Notes: generated by a model from the sequence alone, not told the origin. Positions 17,157-25,244 are shown, counted from the stretch's first letter. The stretch is DNA of 48,584 nt from Candidatus Poribacteria bacterium (GCA_022821725.1 JAJEDB010000150.1:1-48584); one strand, 5' to 3'. Numbers and translations: made by a program.

Positions 17157-18098
17157 TTAATAACCGCTGCTGTCCCCAAATAAGCCGGAGCGCGCGATAG
17201 CGATACCAATCGCAATCAGAACGGGTAACGCAATCGCTGCTATCTGGACAAGGGTAGAACGCCATGCGCCAAGTCTCTGAATGACCGCTATCCGCCCAAC
17301 GGGTGCGAAAAAGAGTGAGATCGCTAACAGCACAGCACTTGCCGCCGGCACCTCCTCAAAAAAATAACCGTTCATCCAGATACCTGCAAGAAGGAGTGTC
17401 ACGACGGGGGACGCACCCGATGGAAAGAGGTCCCAGTTACTGGAACGCCGTTGTAGAACAAGCACCATAATCCAACTCACAGCGAAAAGTGCTAAGAGAA
17501 TACCGCCGTGTTGCGCTAATCGCAGCGTCCCGGAGACCGCAAGGATTAAAGCAGTTCCACCAGAAATCCCAAAATATACAAAGGGACGGACAGCACCCGT
17601 CGGTAAGAGCGTAAAACTCTGCTGGACCAGATGCCAAAAGATAAAAATTGCAGCGGCGAGACATACCCACCAGATGATCCCTTCAAGGGGTCCCCATGTA
17701 TACTTAAATGCTGAGTTCAGAAGGAGCCGTGGTATAGCAATCGACAGCACGGCTTGGACGCAGACGCGTCCCCAAAGCGAAAGATGCCAAAAACATCCAA
17801 GGATCCCCCCAAGCACAGCGAAATAGGGGAGCCACTGGACACCCTCACGCGGTGGGAAGGGCGGCAACCCCTCCAAACCGATATATCCAACGATGTATCC
17901 AGCACCCAACGCGATGGCGATGCGACACCCGGCGGATATACCGGTTCCGCCTATAATGCTATCTCCATCTTCTTTAGAGACCAAAGACCTTGCGAACACA
18001 AGAATCCCGCCGGTGACAACAGCCGGTAGCAGTAAACCGAGGATCAGTTGTTTGAATATTAACACCGCCAATATCCTCTGTGTGTTTTGGAACATCAA
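17157..18098 (-). CDS. Polytopic membrane protein of unknown function
   Basis: A 313-aa protein with about eight to nine hydrophobic membrane-spanning segments, including ILGLLLPAVVTGGILVFA, IAIALGAGYIVGYIGL, WWVCLAAAIFIFWHLV, ISGGTALILAVSG, GGILLALFAVSWIMVLVL and VQIAAIALPVLIAIGIAIA. I recognise no family motif; the glycine- and aromatic-rich helices could belong to a small transporter or an integral scaffold. It starts with two consecutive Met codons. It lies between YceI (upstream) and the giant propeller lipoprotein on the same strand, so cotranscription is possible. Confidence 0.65.
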   Translation of the reverse strand: MMFQNTQRILAVLIFKQLILGLLLPAVVTGGILVFARSLVSKEDGDSIIGGTGISAGCRIAIALGAGYIVGYIGLEGLPPFPPREGVQWLPYFAVLGGILGCFWHLSLWGRVCVQAVLSIAIPRLLLNSAFKYTWGPLEGIIWWVCLAAAIFIFWHLVQQSFTLLPTGAVRPFVYFGISGGTALILAVSGTLRLAQHGGILLALFAVSWIMVLVLQRRSSNWDLFPSGASPVVTLLLAGIWMNGYFFEEVPAASAVLLAISLFFAPVGRIAVIQRLGAWRSTLVQIAAIALPVLIAIGIAIARSGLFGDSSGY

Positions 18099-18160
18099 TA
18101 CATTTAAGGCGCATCAATGTCCTATTCCCTTCATTCAACGCCTTGCGAATTACGAAAAAA

Positions 18161-18775
18161 CTACTTTTGCGCGGCTTCAATACTGACGGTGATTCGGATG
18201 TCGTCACTGACGGATCCCATCCCATAAGTCATACCGAATTCGCTCCGCTGAATCGTAAAGGTGCTCTCAAAGCCGATCAGGGATTCACCCTGTCTTCCTT
18301 GAGCTCGCCCTGTAATTTCAACGTCCACCGTGACCGATTTTTTAACACCGTGCAGTTCGAGATCGCCTGTGACCTCCAACACATCCTCTTTCCCCTCTTT
18401 CGCGCTGACTTTCGTGCTTTTGAAGGTAATAACGGGAAACTGTTTCGCACTAAAGAAGTCGGAACTTCTGAGATGCTGATCTCGTTTTTCGTTGCCAGTA
18501 TCGACACTCGCTGCCTTGACTTCAAATTCTACCATGTTGTTGGACACATCCGCATCCATCGTGATCTTGCCGGTGAATTCGTTGAATCTGCCGTAATTGT
18601 AACTAACGCCACTGTGTTTTGCGCGAAAAATTATCATCGAATGTGCTGCGTCAATTTCGTATGTATCTGCGGCATTTGTGAGTTGTATATTTCCAGTGAA
18701 GCCGATGATAAGTAAGGCTAAAATAACACCAGCGGCATAGGGAATTCGTAGGGTGTGTCCTGAGTGAATTTTCAT
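18161..18775 (-). CDS. YceI-family periplasmic protein
   Basis: A 204-aa YceI-like lipocalin-fold protein. The signal peptide runs to about residue 36 (GVILALLIIGFTGNIQLTNAA), followed by YEIDAAHSMIIFRAKHSGVSYNYGRF, the typical HSxxxFxxxHxG opening. Then come VKAASVDTGNEKRDQHLRSSDFFSAKQFPVITF and DLELHGVKKSV, and the usual ending ISIEA-type (VSIEAAQK). Family members bind isoprenoid or polyprenyl-like lipids in the periplasm. AAGGAG lies directly upstream of the ATG, and a near-consensus promoter lies at 18848-18876 on the minus strand. It is divergent from the cytochrome-WD40 gene. Confidence 0.9.
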   Translation of the reverse strand: MKIHSGHTLRIPYAAGVILALLIIGFTGNIQLTNAADTYEIDAAHSMIIFRAKHSGVSYNYGRFNEFTGKITMDADVSNNMVEFEVKAASVDTGNEKRDQHLRSSDFFSAKQFPVITFKSTKVSAKEGKEDVLEVTGDLELHGVKKSVTVDVEITGRAQGRQGESLIGFESTFTIQRSEFGMTYGMGSVSDDIRITVSIEAAQK

Positions 18776-18847
18776 TAAGGAAATCTCCTTGATTCAGTTG
18801 ATAGTTAAGTTTTGTTAAGAGTCTATTGCCGTGTATTCGGCAAAATC

Positions 18848-18876
18848 AGTATATCGTATTTTTTGACAGATGTCAA
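18848..18876 (-). promoter_or_regulatory. Near-consensus promoter for yceI-like gene
   Basis: Minus strand: TTGACA (18871-18876), a 17-nt spacer and TATACT (18848-18853). It begins TTGACATCTGTCA, the same palindromic string as the LamG promoter at 11272-11300. Confidence 0.65.
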
Positions 18877-18903
18877 CCTGAAATGTTCGGCATAACATTT
18901 TTC

Positions 18904-18933
18904 TTGAATTCCATTACGAAATTGTGATATAAT
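18904..18933 (+). promoter_or_regulatory. Extended -10 promoter for cytochrome-WD40 gene
   Basis: TTGAAT (18904-18909), an 18-nt spacer and TGATATAAT, i.e. an extended -10 with TATAAT at 18928-18933. It is divergent from the yceI promoter and leaves a leader of about 78 nt. Confidence 0.55.
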
Positions 18934-19017
18934 TATTAAATTAAAAGCGCGTCAACTGTGCTATCTTGGGTGAAGTTTACCGAAATGGTGTAATGAGAGG
19001 GAGGGTTTTAAACAAAT

Positions 19018-20445
19018 ATGAAAGCATCGCGATCGAGGTTTATGATTCATTTAGGGGTGTATCTGCTCTGTTTTGTAGCATTAAGCCCGTATGTAACGGC
19101 AGACCAGCACGCGACAGATTCAGCCGTCAGTTACCATTCCCAGATTGTTCCGCTTCTCAAACGGAGTTGCCAAGGATGCCATCACCCCGGCGATCCGAAC
19201 GGCGATTTGATTGTGACAACCTACGCAGATCTCAAGCAGGGCGGAATGGCGGGGGATGCAATTGTCCCTGGAAAACCGGATGAAAGTCTCCTTATCAAAC
19301 TCATCTCCGGCGATGAACCGGCAATGCCCCAAAACATGGAACCCCTCTCAACCGAAGAGGTCGAATTATTCCGACGCTGGATTCTCGAAGGCGCACCCGA
19401 CGACACACCCGCTGAAGTCGACGATATGGGCGAGGGAAACTATCCGACTTACACAGTGCCGCCCGTGGTTACGGCGCTGGCATACTCGCCTGATGGTAGC
19501 ACCCTCGCGGTGTCCGGGTTCCGCGAAATTTTGTTATATGACACAACGAACTTTGAACTTAAAGCGAGATTGGTAGGCAAAGCGCATCGTATAGAATCGT
19601 TGACGTATACGGCAGACGGAAAGATATTGGGCATGGCAGGCGGCTCCCCTGCACAATTCGGCGAAGTGCAACTATGGGATACCGCAACGAATACGCTCAT
19701 CAAAGCGATACGTTCCAGTTATGACACCGTGTACGGTCTCTCCTTCTCACCAGATGCCAGTCGCGTCGCCTTCGGATGTTCGGATCAGACGGTCCGCGTT
19801 CTGTCCGTTGAAGACGAGAAGGAACTGATTAAGTTCGACAATCACAGCGACTGGGTTTTCGGCACGATTTTCTCAACCGATGGTTCCCATTTCGTGAGTG
19901 CGGGACGGGATACCGCCCTCAAGTTGGTTGAGGTAGACACAGGTTCTTTCGTTGACGATATCAACTCCAGTAACAAAGGTTACGGAGAAATCAACACTAT
20001 TGCCCGGCACCCGACTGAAGATTGGGTTCTAAATGGCGGTGAAGACCGGATTCCACGACTCTATAAAATCTTTCGTGAAATACGGAGAGATGTAGGTAAC
20101 ACAGATTTCAATCTCATCCAAGCGTATGAAGCACAATCAGGTACGATTGAAGGGGTCGCGTTTTCGGCAGATGGCAGTCGGTTAGCTACTGGTAGTACAG
20201 GTGGTGAAGCGCGGGTCTATAACACAGAAGACGGAACACGTTTAGCAAGCATGCAAGGCGATGCGGTTGGTGTTTTCGCTGTCTCGTTCTATCCGGATGG
20301 CACGCAGCTCGCTACGGGCGGCTTTGATGGAAAAATTCGGATATTTGATACCGCTACCGGTAAACTCCTGAATGCCTTTATGTCTGTCCCGATCGAACCC
20401 GCGGGCAGTGAAGATGTCGCGCTCGTCGTGACAGGCATGACGTGA
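19018..20445 (+). CDS. Exported PSCyt-type cytochrome c / WD40 propeller protein; frame continues past TGA
   Basis: 475 aa as read to the first stop. A signal peptide (residues about 8-28, HLGVYLLCFVALSPYVTA) precedes a Planctomycete-type cytochrome domain with heme motif C51-Q-G-C54-H55 and a likely Met ligand in PAMPQNM. A WD40-like propeller follows from about 145: VTALAYSPDGSTLAV, VYGLSFSPDASRVAF, VEGVAFSADGSRLAT and VFAVSFYPDGTQLATGGFDGKIRIFDTATGKLL. It would act in the periplasm, carrying electrons or sensing. The first stop is a TGA inside an unmistakable HMA motif (ending VTGMT), and the same frame continues for 56 sense codons to TAA at 20614. The complete product may therefore be about 532 aa with selenocysteine, or the gene carries a nonsense mutation. 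GAGGGAGGG lies about 12 nt before the ATG. Confidence 0.85.
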   Translation: MKASRSRFMIHLGVYLLCFVALSPYVTADQHATDSAVSYHSQIVPLLKRSCQGCHHPGDPNGDLIVTTYADLKQGGMAGDAIVPGKPDESLLIKLISGDEPAMPQNMEPLSTEEVELFRRWILEGAPDDTPAEVDDMGEGNYPTYTVPPVVTALAYSPDGSTLAVSGFREILLYDTTNFELKARLVGKAHRIESLTYTADGKILGMAGGSPAQFGEVQLWDTATNTLIKAIRSSYDTVYGLSFSPDASRVAFGCSDQTVRVLSVEDEKELIKFDNHSDWVFGTIFSTDGSHFVSAGRDTALKLVEVDTGSFVDDINSSNKGYGEINTIARHPTEDWVLNGGEDRIPRLYKIFREIRRDVGNTDFNLIQAYEAQSGTIEGVAFSADGSRLATGSTGGEARVYNTEDGTRLASMQGDAVGVFAVSFYPDGTQLATGGFDGKIRIFDTATGKLLNAFMSVPIEPAGSEDVALVVTGMT

Positions 20446-20476
20446 GGGGCTTGCGTCGCCAAAGTGCAGGATGCAC
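20443..20476 (+). promoter_or_regulatory. In-frame TGA with SECIS-like hairpin (candidate selenocysteine site)
   Basis: The TGA (20443-20445) is followed after 18 nt by the stem gtgca (20464-20468) / tgcac (20472-20476), with a GGA loop whose first G is 23 nt after the TGA. Bacterial SECIS elements sit just downstream of the UGA with an early G in the apical loop. The stem here is only 5 bp and its outer pairs are poor, so this is suggestive only. Confidence 0.4.
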
Positions 20477-20616
20477 CTACACAACATCAAAGCGTTATTA
20501 GCGTTGAGGTCTCTCTCCCCGATCAAGCCGTTATTAAAGTCCGAAAAAATACCGCAACTGCGGACGATCTCGCAGACATCGTGAAAGCGACAGGATTTAG
20601 TGCAAGGGTTAAGTAA
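20446..20616 (+). other. In-frame HMA (heavy-metal-associated) domain extension after TGA
   Basis: This is the same frame as the cytochrome-WD40 gene. It reads GACVAKVQDAPTQHQ, then SVISVEVSLPDQAVIKV, then ATADDLADIVKATGFSARVK before TAA. Joined to the preceding VTGMT, it gives a whole HMA/MerP-like ferredoxin fold with metal-site motif GMT-[TGA]-GAC, the TGA replacing the first Cys of CxxC. The domain length, beta-alpha spacing and ending GFSARV match the family. Coding conservation to the natural TAA argues that the tail is, or until recently was, translated. Confidence 0.75.
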
Positions 20617-20690
20617 GGCACAACTGTCATCGCTCTTGCCGTCCTTATCAAGAGTTTCTTTCTCTAATCCGCAGATACACAAAGGTTAAT

Positions 20691-22142
20691 ATGGCTGCTA
20701 ACACGCCGAATATCCTCTGGGTTTGCACGGATCAACAGCGTTACGATACAATCGGTGCATTAGGGAATCCGTATGTGTCCACACCGAACATCGACAGTTT
20801 AGTGGCGGAAGGGGTCGCGTTCACGCACGCGTATTGTCAAAGCCCTATCTGCACTCCGAGCCGCGCGAGCTTTCTCACGGGGATGTATCCAAACGCGACA
20901 CACGCGATCCGCAACGGAAACGATTTTTTTCCAGATGCGGATCCCCTTGTAACGCGCACGCTTGCAGACATCGGCTATGATTGTGGATTGATTGGTAAAC
21001 TTCATCTTGCGAGTGCTTACCGCCGGGTGGAACCCCGCGTAAACGACGGCTACCGGTACTGGCAATACAGCCACGCCCCACGCGATGATTGGGAACACGG
21101 ACACGACTATGCCGATTGGGTGCGCACGAAGGGATACATTTTAGGCGAACTGAATCGGAACCCAGAAGGCGTGCCAGCAGAGTTGCATCAGACGACATGG
21201 TGCGCGGAAAAGACGATTGAATTCATTCGTGAAGATCGGGGTGGTTCCCCGTGGCTCGCGAGTGTCAATATCTACGATCCGCATCCGCCGTTCAATCCAC
21301 CACAGACACATCGAGAACAATATAATCCGGCGGAAATGCCAGAGCCACTCTTCCGAGACAGCGATCTGGAACAGCAGACCCGGCTACAAGCAGTCGATTT
21401 TCAATCCAAAGTGCGAACACCGGATGAACTGGACATTCGGAGTCCAATTCTACCCCAGACCCCGCGTCAAGAAGCAGAGGCGGTCGGAGCGAGAGATGCC
21501 AAAACACTCGTAGCTGCCTATTACGCCATGATCCAACTGATTGATGAGCAGTTCGGTAGGATCCTTGAGACGCTTGACGAAACGGGGCAGCGGGAAAACA
21601 CCGTCATCATTTTCACAAGTGACCATGGGGAGACGCTTGGCGACCATGGACTCATCCAAAAGGGATGTCGGTTTTACGAGGGTTTGGTCAGAGTGCCACT
21701 GATTTTCTCATGGCAGGGGCAATTTGCGAGTGGACGCAAGAGTGACGCACTCGTTGAACTCGTAGATAAAGCACCGACGCTCTTGGAATTGGCAGGCTTA
21801 ACAGTCCCCGAGGAGATGCACGGCAGATCACTCCTGCCGATTCTCCGAGACGAAGCGGATCCGAACCATCACCGGGATTTCGTTCGATGTGAGTATTACG
21901 ACGCTGTGGACCTGCCCGATCACACTTTCGCAACAATGTACCGAAATGAACGTTATAAATTAGTTGTGTATCACGGACACGAAGAGGGTGAACTCTACGA
22001 TCTCGTCAATGATCCGGACGAGTTTGAGAATCTCTGGCATGTCAATGCAAAACAGGGTGTCAAATTTGAACTCTTAAAACAGAGTTTTGATGCATCCATG
22101 CTCGCCATGGACAGAGGCTCTCGGCGCGTGGGACCGATGTGA
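20691..22142 (+). CDS. Cys-type sulfatase (alkaline phosphatase superfamily)
   Basis: A 483-aa arylsulfatase-like enzyme. The sulfatase signature SPICTPSRASFLTG contains C54-T-P-S-R58, the Cys that must be converted to formylglycine. Other conserved pieces are NILWVCTDQQRYD (N-terminal metal Asp), CGLIGKLHLA (Lys), YDPHPPF, TSDHGETLGDHG (C-terminal metal-site Asp/His) and GELYDLVNDPDEFENLW. No signal peptide is visible, so it may be cytoplasmic. It hydrolyses a sulfate ester, probably of a carbohydrate; the substrate is unknown. The weak SD is aaagg. The window shows no obvious working maturase, as the nearby SUMF1 protein lacks the catalytic cysteines. Confidence 0.9.
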   Translation: MAANTPNILWVCTDQQRYDTIGALGNPYVSTPNIDSLVAEGVAFTHAYCQSPICTPSRASFLTGMYPNATHAIRNGNDFFPDADPLVTRTLADIGYDCGLIGKLHLASAYRRVEPRVNDGYRYWQYSHAPRDDWEHGHDYADWVRTKGYILGELNRNPEGVPAELHQTTWCAEKTIEFIREDRGGSPWLASVNIYDPHPPFNPPQTHREQYNPAEMPEPLFRDSDLEQQTRLQAVDFQSKVRTPDELDIRSPILPQTPRQEAEAVGARDAKTLVAAYYAMIQLIDEQFGRILETLDETGQRENTVIIFTSDHGETLGDHGLIQKGCRFYEGLVRVPLIFSWQGQFASGRKSDALVELVDKAPTLLELAGLTVPEEMHGRSLLPILRDEADPNHHRDFVRCEYYDAVDLPDHTFATMYRNERYKLVVYHGHEEGELYDLVNDPDEFENLWHVNAKQGVKFELLKQSFDASMLAMDRGSRRVGPM

Positions 22143-22160
22143 AATCTTGAAGGAATTGTG

Positions 22161-22253
22161 ATGGAATGGGTTGCAATTACCACGTTTGCAGTGTTTATCA
22201 TTGGACTCCGGATAGTCGCTGGAAATGCGATACACCACGCCAGCAAAGATTGA
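22161..22253 (+). CDS. Possible 30-aa single-pass membrane peptide
   Basis: The frame gives MEWVAITTFAVFIIGLRIVA then GNAIHHASKD, one hydrophobic helix and a short polar tail, with SD gaagga 6 nt before the ATG. It fills the gap between the sulfatase and the methyltransferase. Small size and lack of homology evidence keep this tentative. Confidence 0.35.
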   Translation: MEWVAITTFAVFIIGLRIVAGNAIHHASKD

Positions 22254-22267
22254 GATAAAACGGAATT

Positions 22268-23059
22268 ATGCTTGAGCGAAACACTATTCATTGTGGCGAT
22301 ATGTTTAATCTACTGAAAGAGATTAAAGACGCTTCGGTGGACCTGATTGTGTGCGATGGACCGTATGGCATAACAGGGAATTCGTGGGACGAGATTTCCT
22401 CAATTCAGGAATTTAATCTCACGCTTATCCAAAATTTCGCGCCGAAACTGAAGGCTGGAGGCGCGCTCTATCTGTTTGGGAAACCGGATTGTATCGACTT
22501 CATCGACTATCGAGAATACTTAAGTCTGCGTTCAAAAATCGTATGGTATCAACCGAGTCGACTCGCACAGGGACGTATCAATTACACGAATAACTACGAC
22601 ATTATCTGCTACTTCATCAAAGGCAAAAAACCGAGGTGCTACAACTTAGACGCTATCAGAGTCTCGCAACTTGTTGAGTTAGCGCATCGGAGTCGGTGTG
22701 AAAATGTGCCATCGGTAACGAACGGCAAATTTGGCAAGACGAAATACAATCCGAAAGGAAAGAATCCCGGCGATGTCTGGGGCGATATAAAGCAATTAAC
22801 CTATAAATCCAAAGAATTGGTGAGTAGAAAAGCCCTTAACACAATCCAGAAACCGGAGAGACTCATTGAACGGATCGTATTAGCGAGTTCATCACCAGGG
22901 GATTTGGTGTTGGATCCCTTTGCGGGTGTCGGCACTTGTCCTGTGGTGTGTCAGCGGCATCAGCGGGATTTCATTGGGTTTGAGATTGAACCGAGTTTCG
23001 TGAAAGCAGGCAATAAACGGCTTCGTGAGTCCGGTAATGAATCATATCTGTCTTTATAG
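22268..23059 (+). CDS. Solitary DNA (adenine/cytosine-N4) methyltransferase with DGPY motif
   Basis: A 263-aa N6_N4 methyltransferase. Catalytic motif IV is D30-G-P-Y33 (VCDGPYGIT), a variant of the usual DPPY/SPPY. The SAM-binding motif I lies near the C-terminus (LVLDPFAGVGTC), preceded by QKPERLIERIVLASSSPGD, which gives the beta-type order (motif IV before motif I). A short target-recognition region lies between. No restriction gene is adjacent, so it is probably an orphan methylase for regulation or a relic of a restriction system. Base specificity cannot be told from the sequence. Confidence 0.85.
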   Translation: MLERNTIHCGDMFNLLKEIKDASVDLIVCDGPYGITGNSWDEISSIQEFNLTLIQNFAPKLKAGGALYLFGKPDCIDFIDYREYLSLRSKIVWYQPSRLAQGRINYTNNYDIICYFIKGKKPRCYNLDAIRVSQLVELAHRSRCENVPSVTNGKFGKTKYNPKGKNPGDVWGDIKQLTYKSKELVSRKALNTIQKPERLIERIVLASSSPGDLVLDPFAGVGTCPVVCQRHQRDFIGFEIEPSFVKAGNKRLRESGNESYLSL

Positions 23060-23091
23060 GGATAATATCGACGCATTCTACGTCAAAAACC

Positions 23092-23120
23092 TTGACAAAA
23101 ACGGTGTTGCATGATACTAT
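23092..23120 (+). promoter_or_regulatory. Sigma-70-like promoter
   Basis: TTGACA (23092-23097), a 17-nt spacer and TACTAT (23115-23120), located upstream of the exported ThuA-like gene at 23184. Confidence 0.55.
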
Positions 23121-23183
23121 ACTGAAAACTATTTTAGTATAAGCATCCGCGCGCCATTTTGTGTAAAGATACAAGGAGCACCC

Positions 23184-24038
23184 ATGGAACGGACTTTCAA
23201 ATGGCAAGATTTGACTCACAAGTCTCGCCAAATGGTATTTTGCTTGACATTTCTTCTCCTTTGTGGTATGAGTATTGGCAGCGCAGCCATGGAAGTCGGG
23301 TTTATCTATCTCGGCGAGAAGGGCAACTTTACTGAACCCGCATTGGAGTTTGCTGAAAGGACGTTCAAAACAAAACAACTCGCAAAAGCGGACCTGAAGA
23401 GCGACACGTTTAAGCAGTTCGGCGTTATCTGGTGGCATGATGGCGATGCGGATCCGGGGGGATTATCCAACGTAGAAATTGAGGCGTTCTTAGACTACGC
23501 TGAAAGTGGCGGGGCAGTGCTTCTCACAGGCGCAGCGATCCGGTATGCTACGCCCTTCGGATTAGAAGACGCACAACCACGGAAATTTGGACCTGTTGAA
23601 AACGATGGGAGCAATGTCGGTATTATCGTCCTCAAAGAGACACTGGAGCTCGGGTTGGTAGACGGACTCAAGAATATTGATGGAAAAACACCGCAAGTCG
23701 ACGATTGGATTCAGGTCAATTCGACTGGATATCCAGTAAGCGGTGACTATTTTGACACGATTTGGGAGAATTTTACGACCCTTGCACATGCTTGGGAACG
23801 GGGAACCAATTACACGGATAGGATTGCGGCGTTCGGCTATTGGGAGGCAGGTGCCGGAAAGGTGTTCAATATGAATTGGCGACTCCCGAATTTCCATAAG
23901 AACAACAAAGATATTGATCAAATAGAGAAACTCACAGAAAACGTTATCAACTGGTTAGCGAGTGAATCGGAATTTGCGGCGGTTTCCGCTGGTGGTAAGT
24001 TGCCAATTGTGTGGGGACGATTGAAGAATAGCCATTAA
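23184..24038 (+). CDS. Exported protein with glutamine-amidotransferase/ThuA-like fold and GKLxxxWGxxK tail
   Basis: A 284-aa protein. The signal peptide (residues about 17-35, MVFCLTFLLLCGMSIGSAA) is followed by a domain resembling periplasmic ThuA/GATase1-like proteins. The features are a flexible strand/helix start (VGFIYLGEKGNFTEPAL), the turn FGVIWWHDGD, an AESGGAVLLTGAA motif and a closing GAGKVFNMNWRLPNF segment before the terminal helix. No catalytic triad could be assigned. The C-terminus, GGKLPIVWGRLKNSH, matches the LamG proteins. A strong promoter lies at 23092-23120. Function unknown; a periplasmic location is inferred. Confidence 0.7.
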   Translation: MERTFKWQDLTHKSRQMVFCLTFLLLCGMSIGSAAMEVGFIYLGEKGNFTEPALEFAERTFKTKQLAKADLKSDTFKQFGVIWWHDGDADPGGLSNVEIEAFLDYAESGGAVLLTGAAIRYATPFGLEDAQPRKFGPVENDGSNVGIIVLKETLELGLVDGLKNIDGKTPQVDDWIQVNSTGYPVSGDYFDTIWENFTTLAHAWERGTNYTDRIAAFGYWEAGAGKVFNMNWRLPNFHKNNKDIDQIEKLTENVINWLASESEFAAVSAGGKLPIVWGRLKNSH

Positions 24039-24109
24039 CTGTGATTCACATTGTATCAGCATTTGCAAATCTACTACAATAACAGCAATAATAACAAATT
24101 TTAGTTTGA

Positions 24110-25054
24110 TTGCCTAAAAAGGATACTTTACCATTGGATACTCTAAAAACGCAAACAGACGCACAATCGAATTTACCGGAGGAGGTCAAAGCACGCCTCG
24201 ATCAAGGAAACCTAACCGGAGACATAGCATTTTCAGCAGATGGCACGCAACTCGCAGTCGCCTGCGACATCGGTGTTTGGGTCTATGACGTGGAGAGCGG
24301 GCTTGGACTTAACCTCCTCGTTGAACACAAGGAATACGTCAGATGTGTCGCATATTCTCCGGATGGCAGCGCGATTGCCAGCGGAAGTATAGACAACACG
24401 GTGGTTTTATGGGACGCGACGACTGGAGCTCCGACAGCGACGCTTATCGGACATACGGATGCCGTTAGGAGCGTTGCATATTCCACAGATGGTGCCACCG
24501 TCGCAAGTGGAAGCCCTGATGGGACAGTGCGGTTATGGGATGCCGGCACAGGAACGGCTAAAAATACACTCACAGGGCGCGCAGACTCTATCAGATGTGT
24601 TAGATATTCCCCAGATGGAAGCACCCTCGCCGCTGGAACTGGAGACGACACAGTGGAATTGTGGGACGCGACGACCGGAAGGCACAAAGCAACGCTCAAG
24701 GGACATACACATATTGTCGATTCGATTGCCTATTCCGCTGATGGGGCAGTGCTTGCGAGCGGCAGTATTGACGGCACGGTTCGGTTGTGGAATACAGATA
24801 CAAGCGGATTGATAACGACACTCACGGGACATGCCGGTTATGTCTGGGGTGTGGCTTACGCACCTGATGGCAAAACCGTCGCAAGTGGTGGGAATGACAA
24901 CACGATTCGTTTATGGGATGTTGAGAGGGCAGCACTTAAAGCAACACTCACAGGACATACAGGGAGTGTGAGGAATGTGGCGTATTCTCCTGATGGGAGC
25001 GTCCTCGCGAGTGGCAGCGACGATCACACCGTACTCATCTGGGAGCTCACGTAA
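24110..25054 (+). CDS. Seven-bladed WD40 propeller protein (cytoplasmic)
   Basis: A 314-aa protein made almost entirely of seven WD40 repeats of the form VAYSPDGxxxASGSxDxTVRLWDxxTG; the last ends LASGSDDHTVLIWELT. There is no signal peptide, and a short unstructured N-terminus (about 40 aa) precedes the propeller. Seven blades can close a complete ring, so it is likely a stand-alone scaffold for protein interactions. It starts at TTG (24110) without a clear SD. The repeats are very similar to one another at protein level, suggesting recent internal duplication. Confidence 0.85.
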   Translation: MPKKDTLPLDTLKTQTDAQSNLPEEVKARLDQGNLTGDIAFSADGTQLAVACDIGVWVYDVESGLGLNLLVEHKEYVRCVAYSPDGSAIASGSIDNTVVLWDATTGAPTATLIGHTDAVRSVAYSTDGATVASGSPDGTVRLWDAGTGTAKNTLTGRADSIRCVRYSPDGSTLAAGTGDDTVELWDATTGRHKATLKGHTHIVDSIAYSADGAVLASGSIDGTVRLWNTDTSGLITTLTGHAGYVWGVAYAPDGKTVASGGNDNTIRLWDVERAALKATLTGHTGSVRNVAYSPDGSVLASGSDDHTVLIWELT

Positions 25055-25172
25055 ATCATCAATATAGAATGAAGCCGGATAATAAGGTGGCGAAAGTTCA
25101 AAGTTACGAAGTGTGAAAGTGTGCGAAAGTTGCGAACTTTACAGATTTTAGAACGCTTTACTGACTTTACTT

Positions 25173-25240
25173 AAGGTAAAATTAAAATAAGGAGGCGGGC
25201 TTCCTCTCCTACCTGAAGGCAAGGGGCTCCAGCCCGAAGA
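25173..25240 (+). repeat. 15-nt leader motif plus GC-rich hairpin element upstream of DUF1549 gene
   Basis: aaggtaaaattaaaa (25173-25187) repeats the leader found before other genes. It is followed by ggaggcgggcttcc and a ggggctccagcccg hairpin (about 25192-25236), which ends just before the start at 25245. Confidence 0.4.
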
Positions 25241-25244
25241 TTAG

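Noticed and set aside
20450..20470. Alternative SECIS hairpin cttgc/gcagg
   Set aside because: Its loop lies only about 9 nt after the TGA, too close for a typical bacterial SECIS; the gtgca/tgcac hairpin is better placed.
22140..22142. TGA at the end of the sulfatase as another Sec codon
   Set aside because: The protein is at its expected natural end and the downstream frame carries no homologous domain; it is treated as a normal stop.
22268..23059. Methyltransferase as the Mod subunit of the type III Res
   Set aside because: It is 20 kb away on the other strand and short; the C-terminal Mod fragment next to the restriction locus is a better partner.
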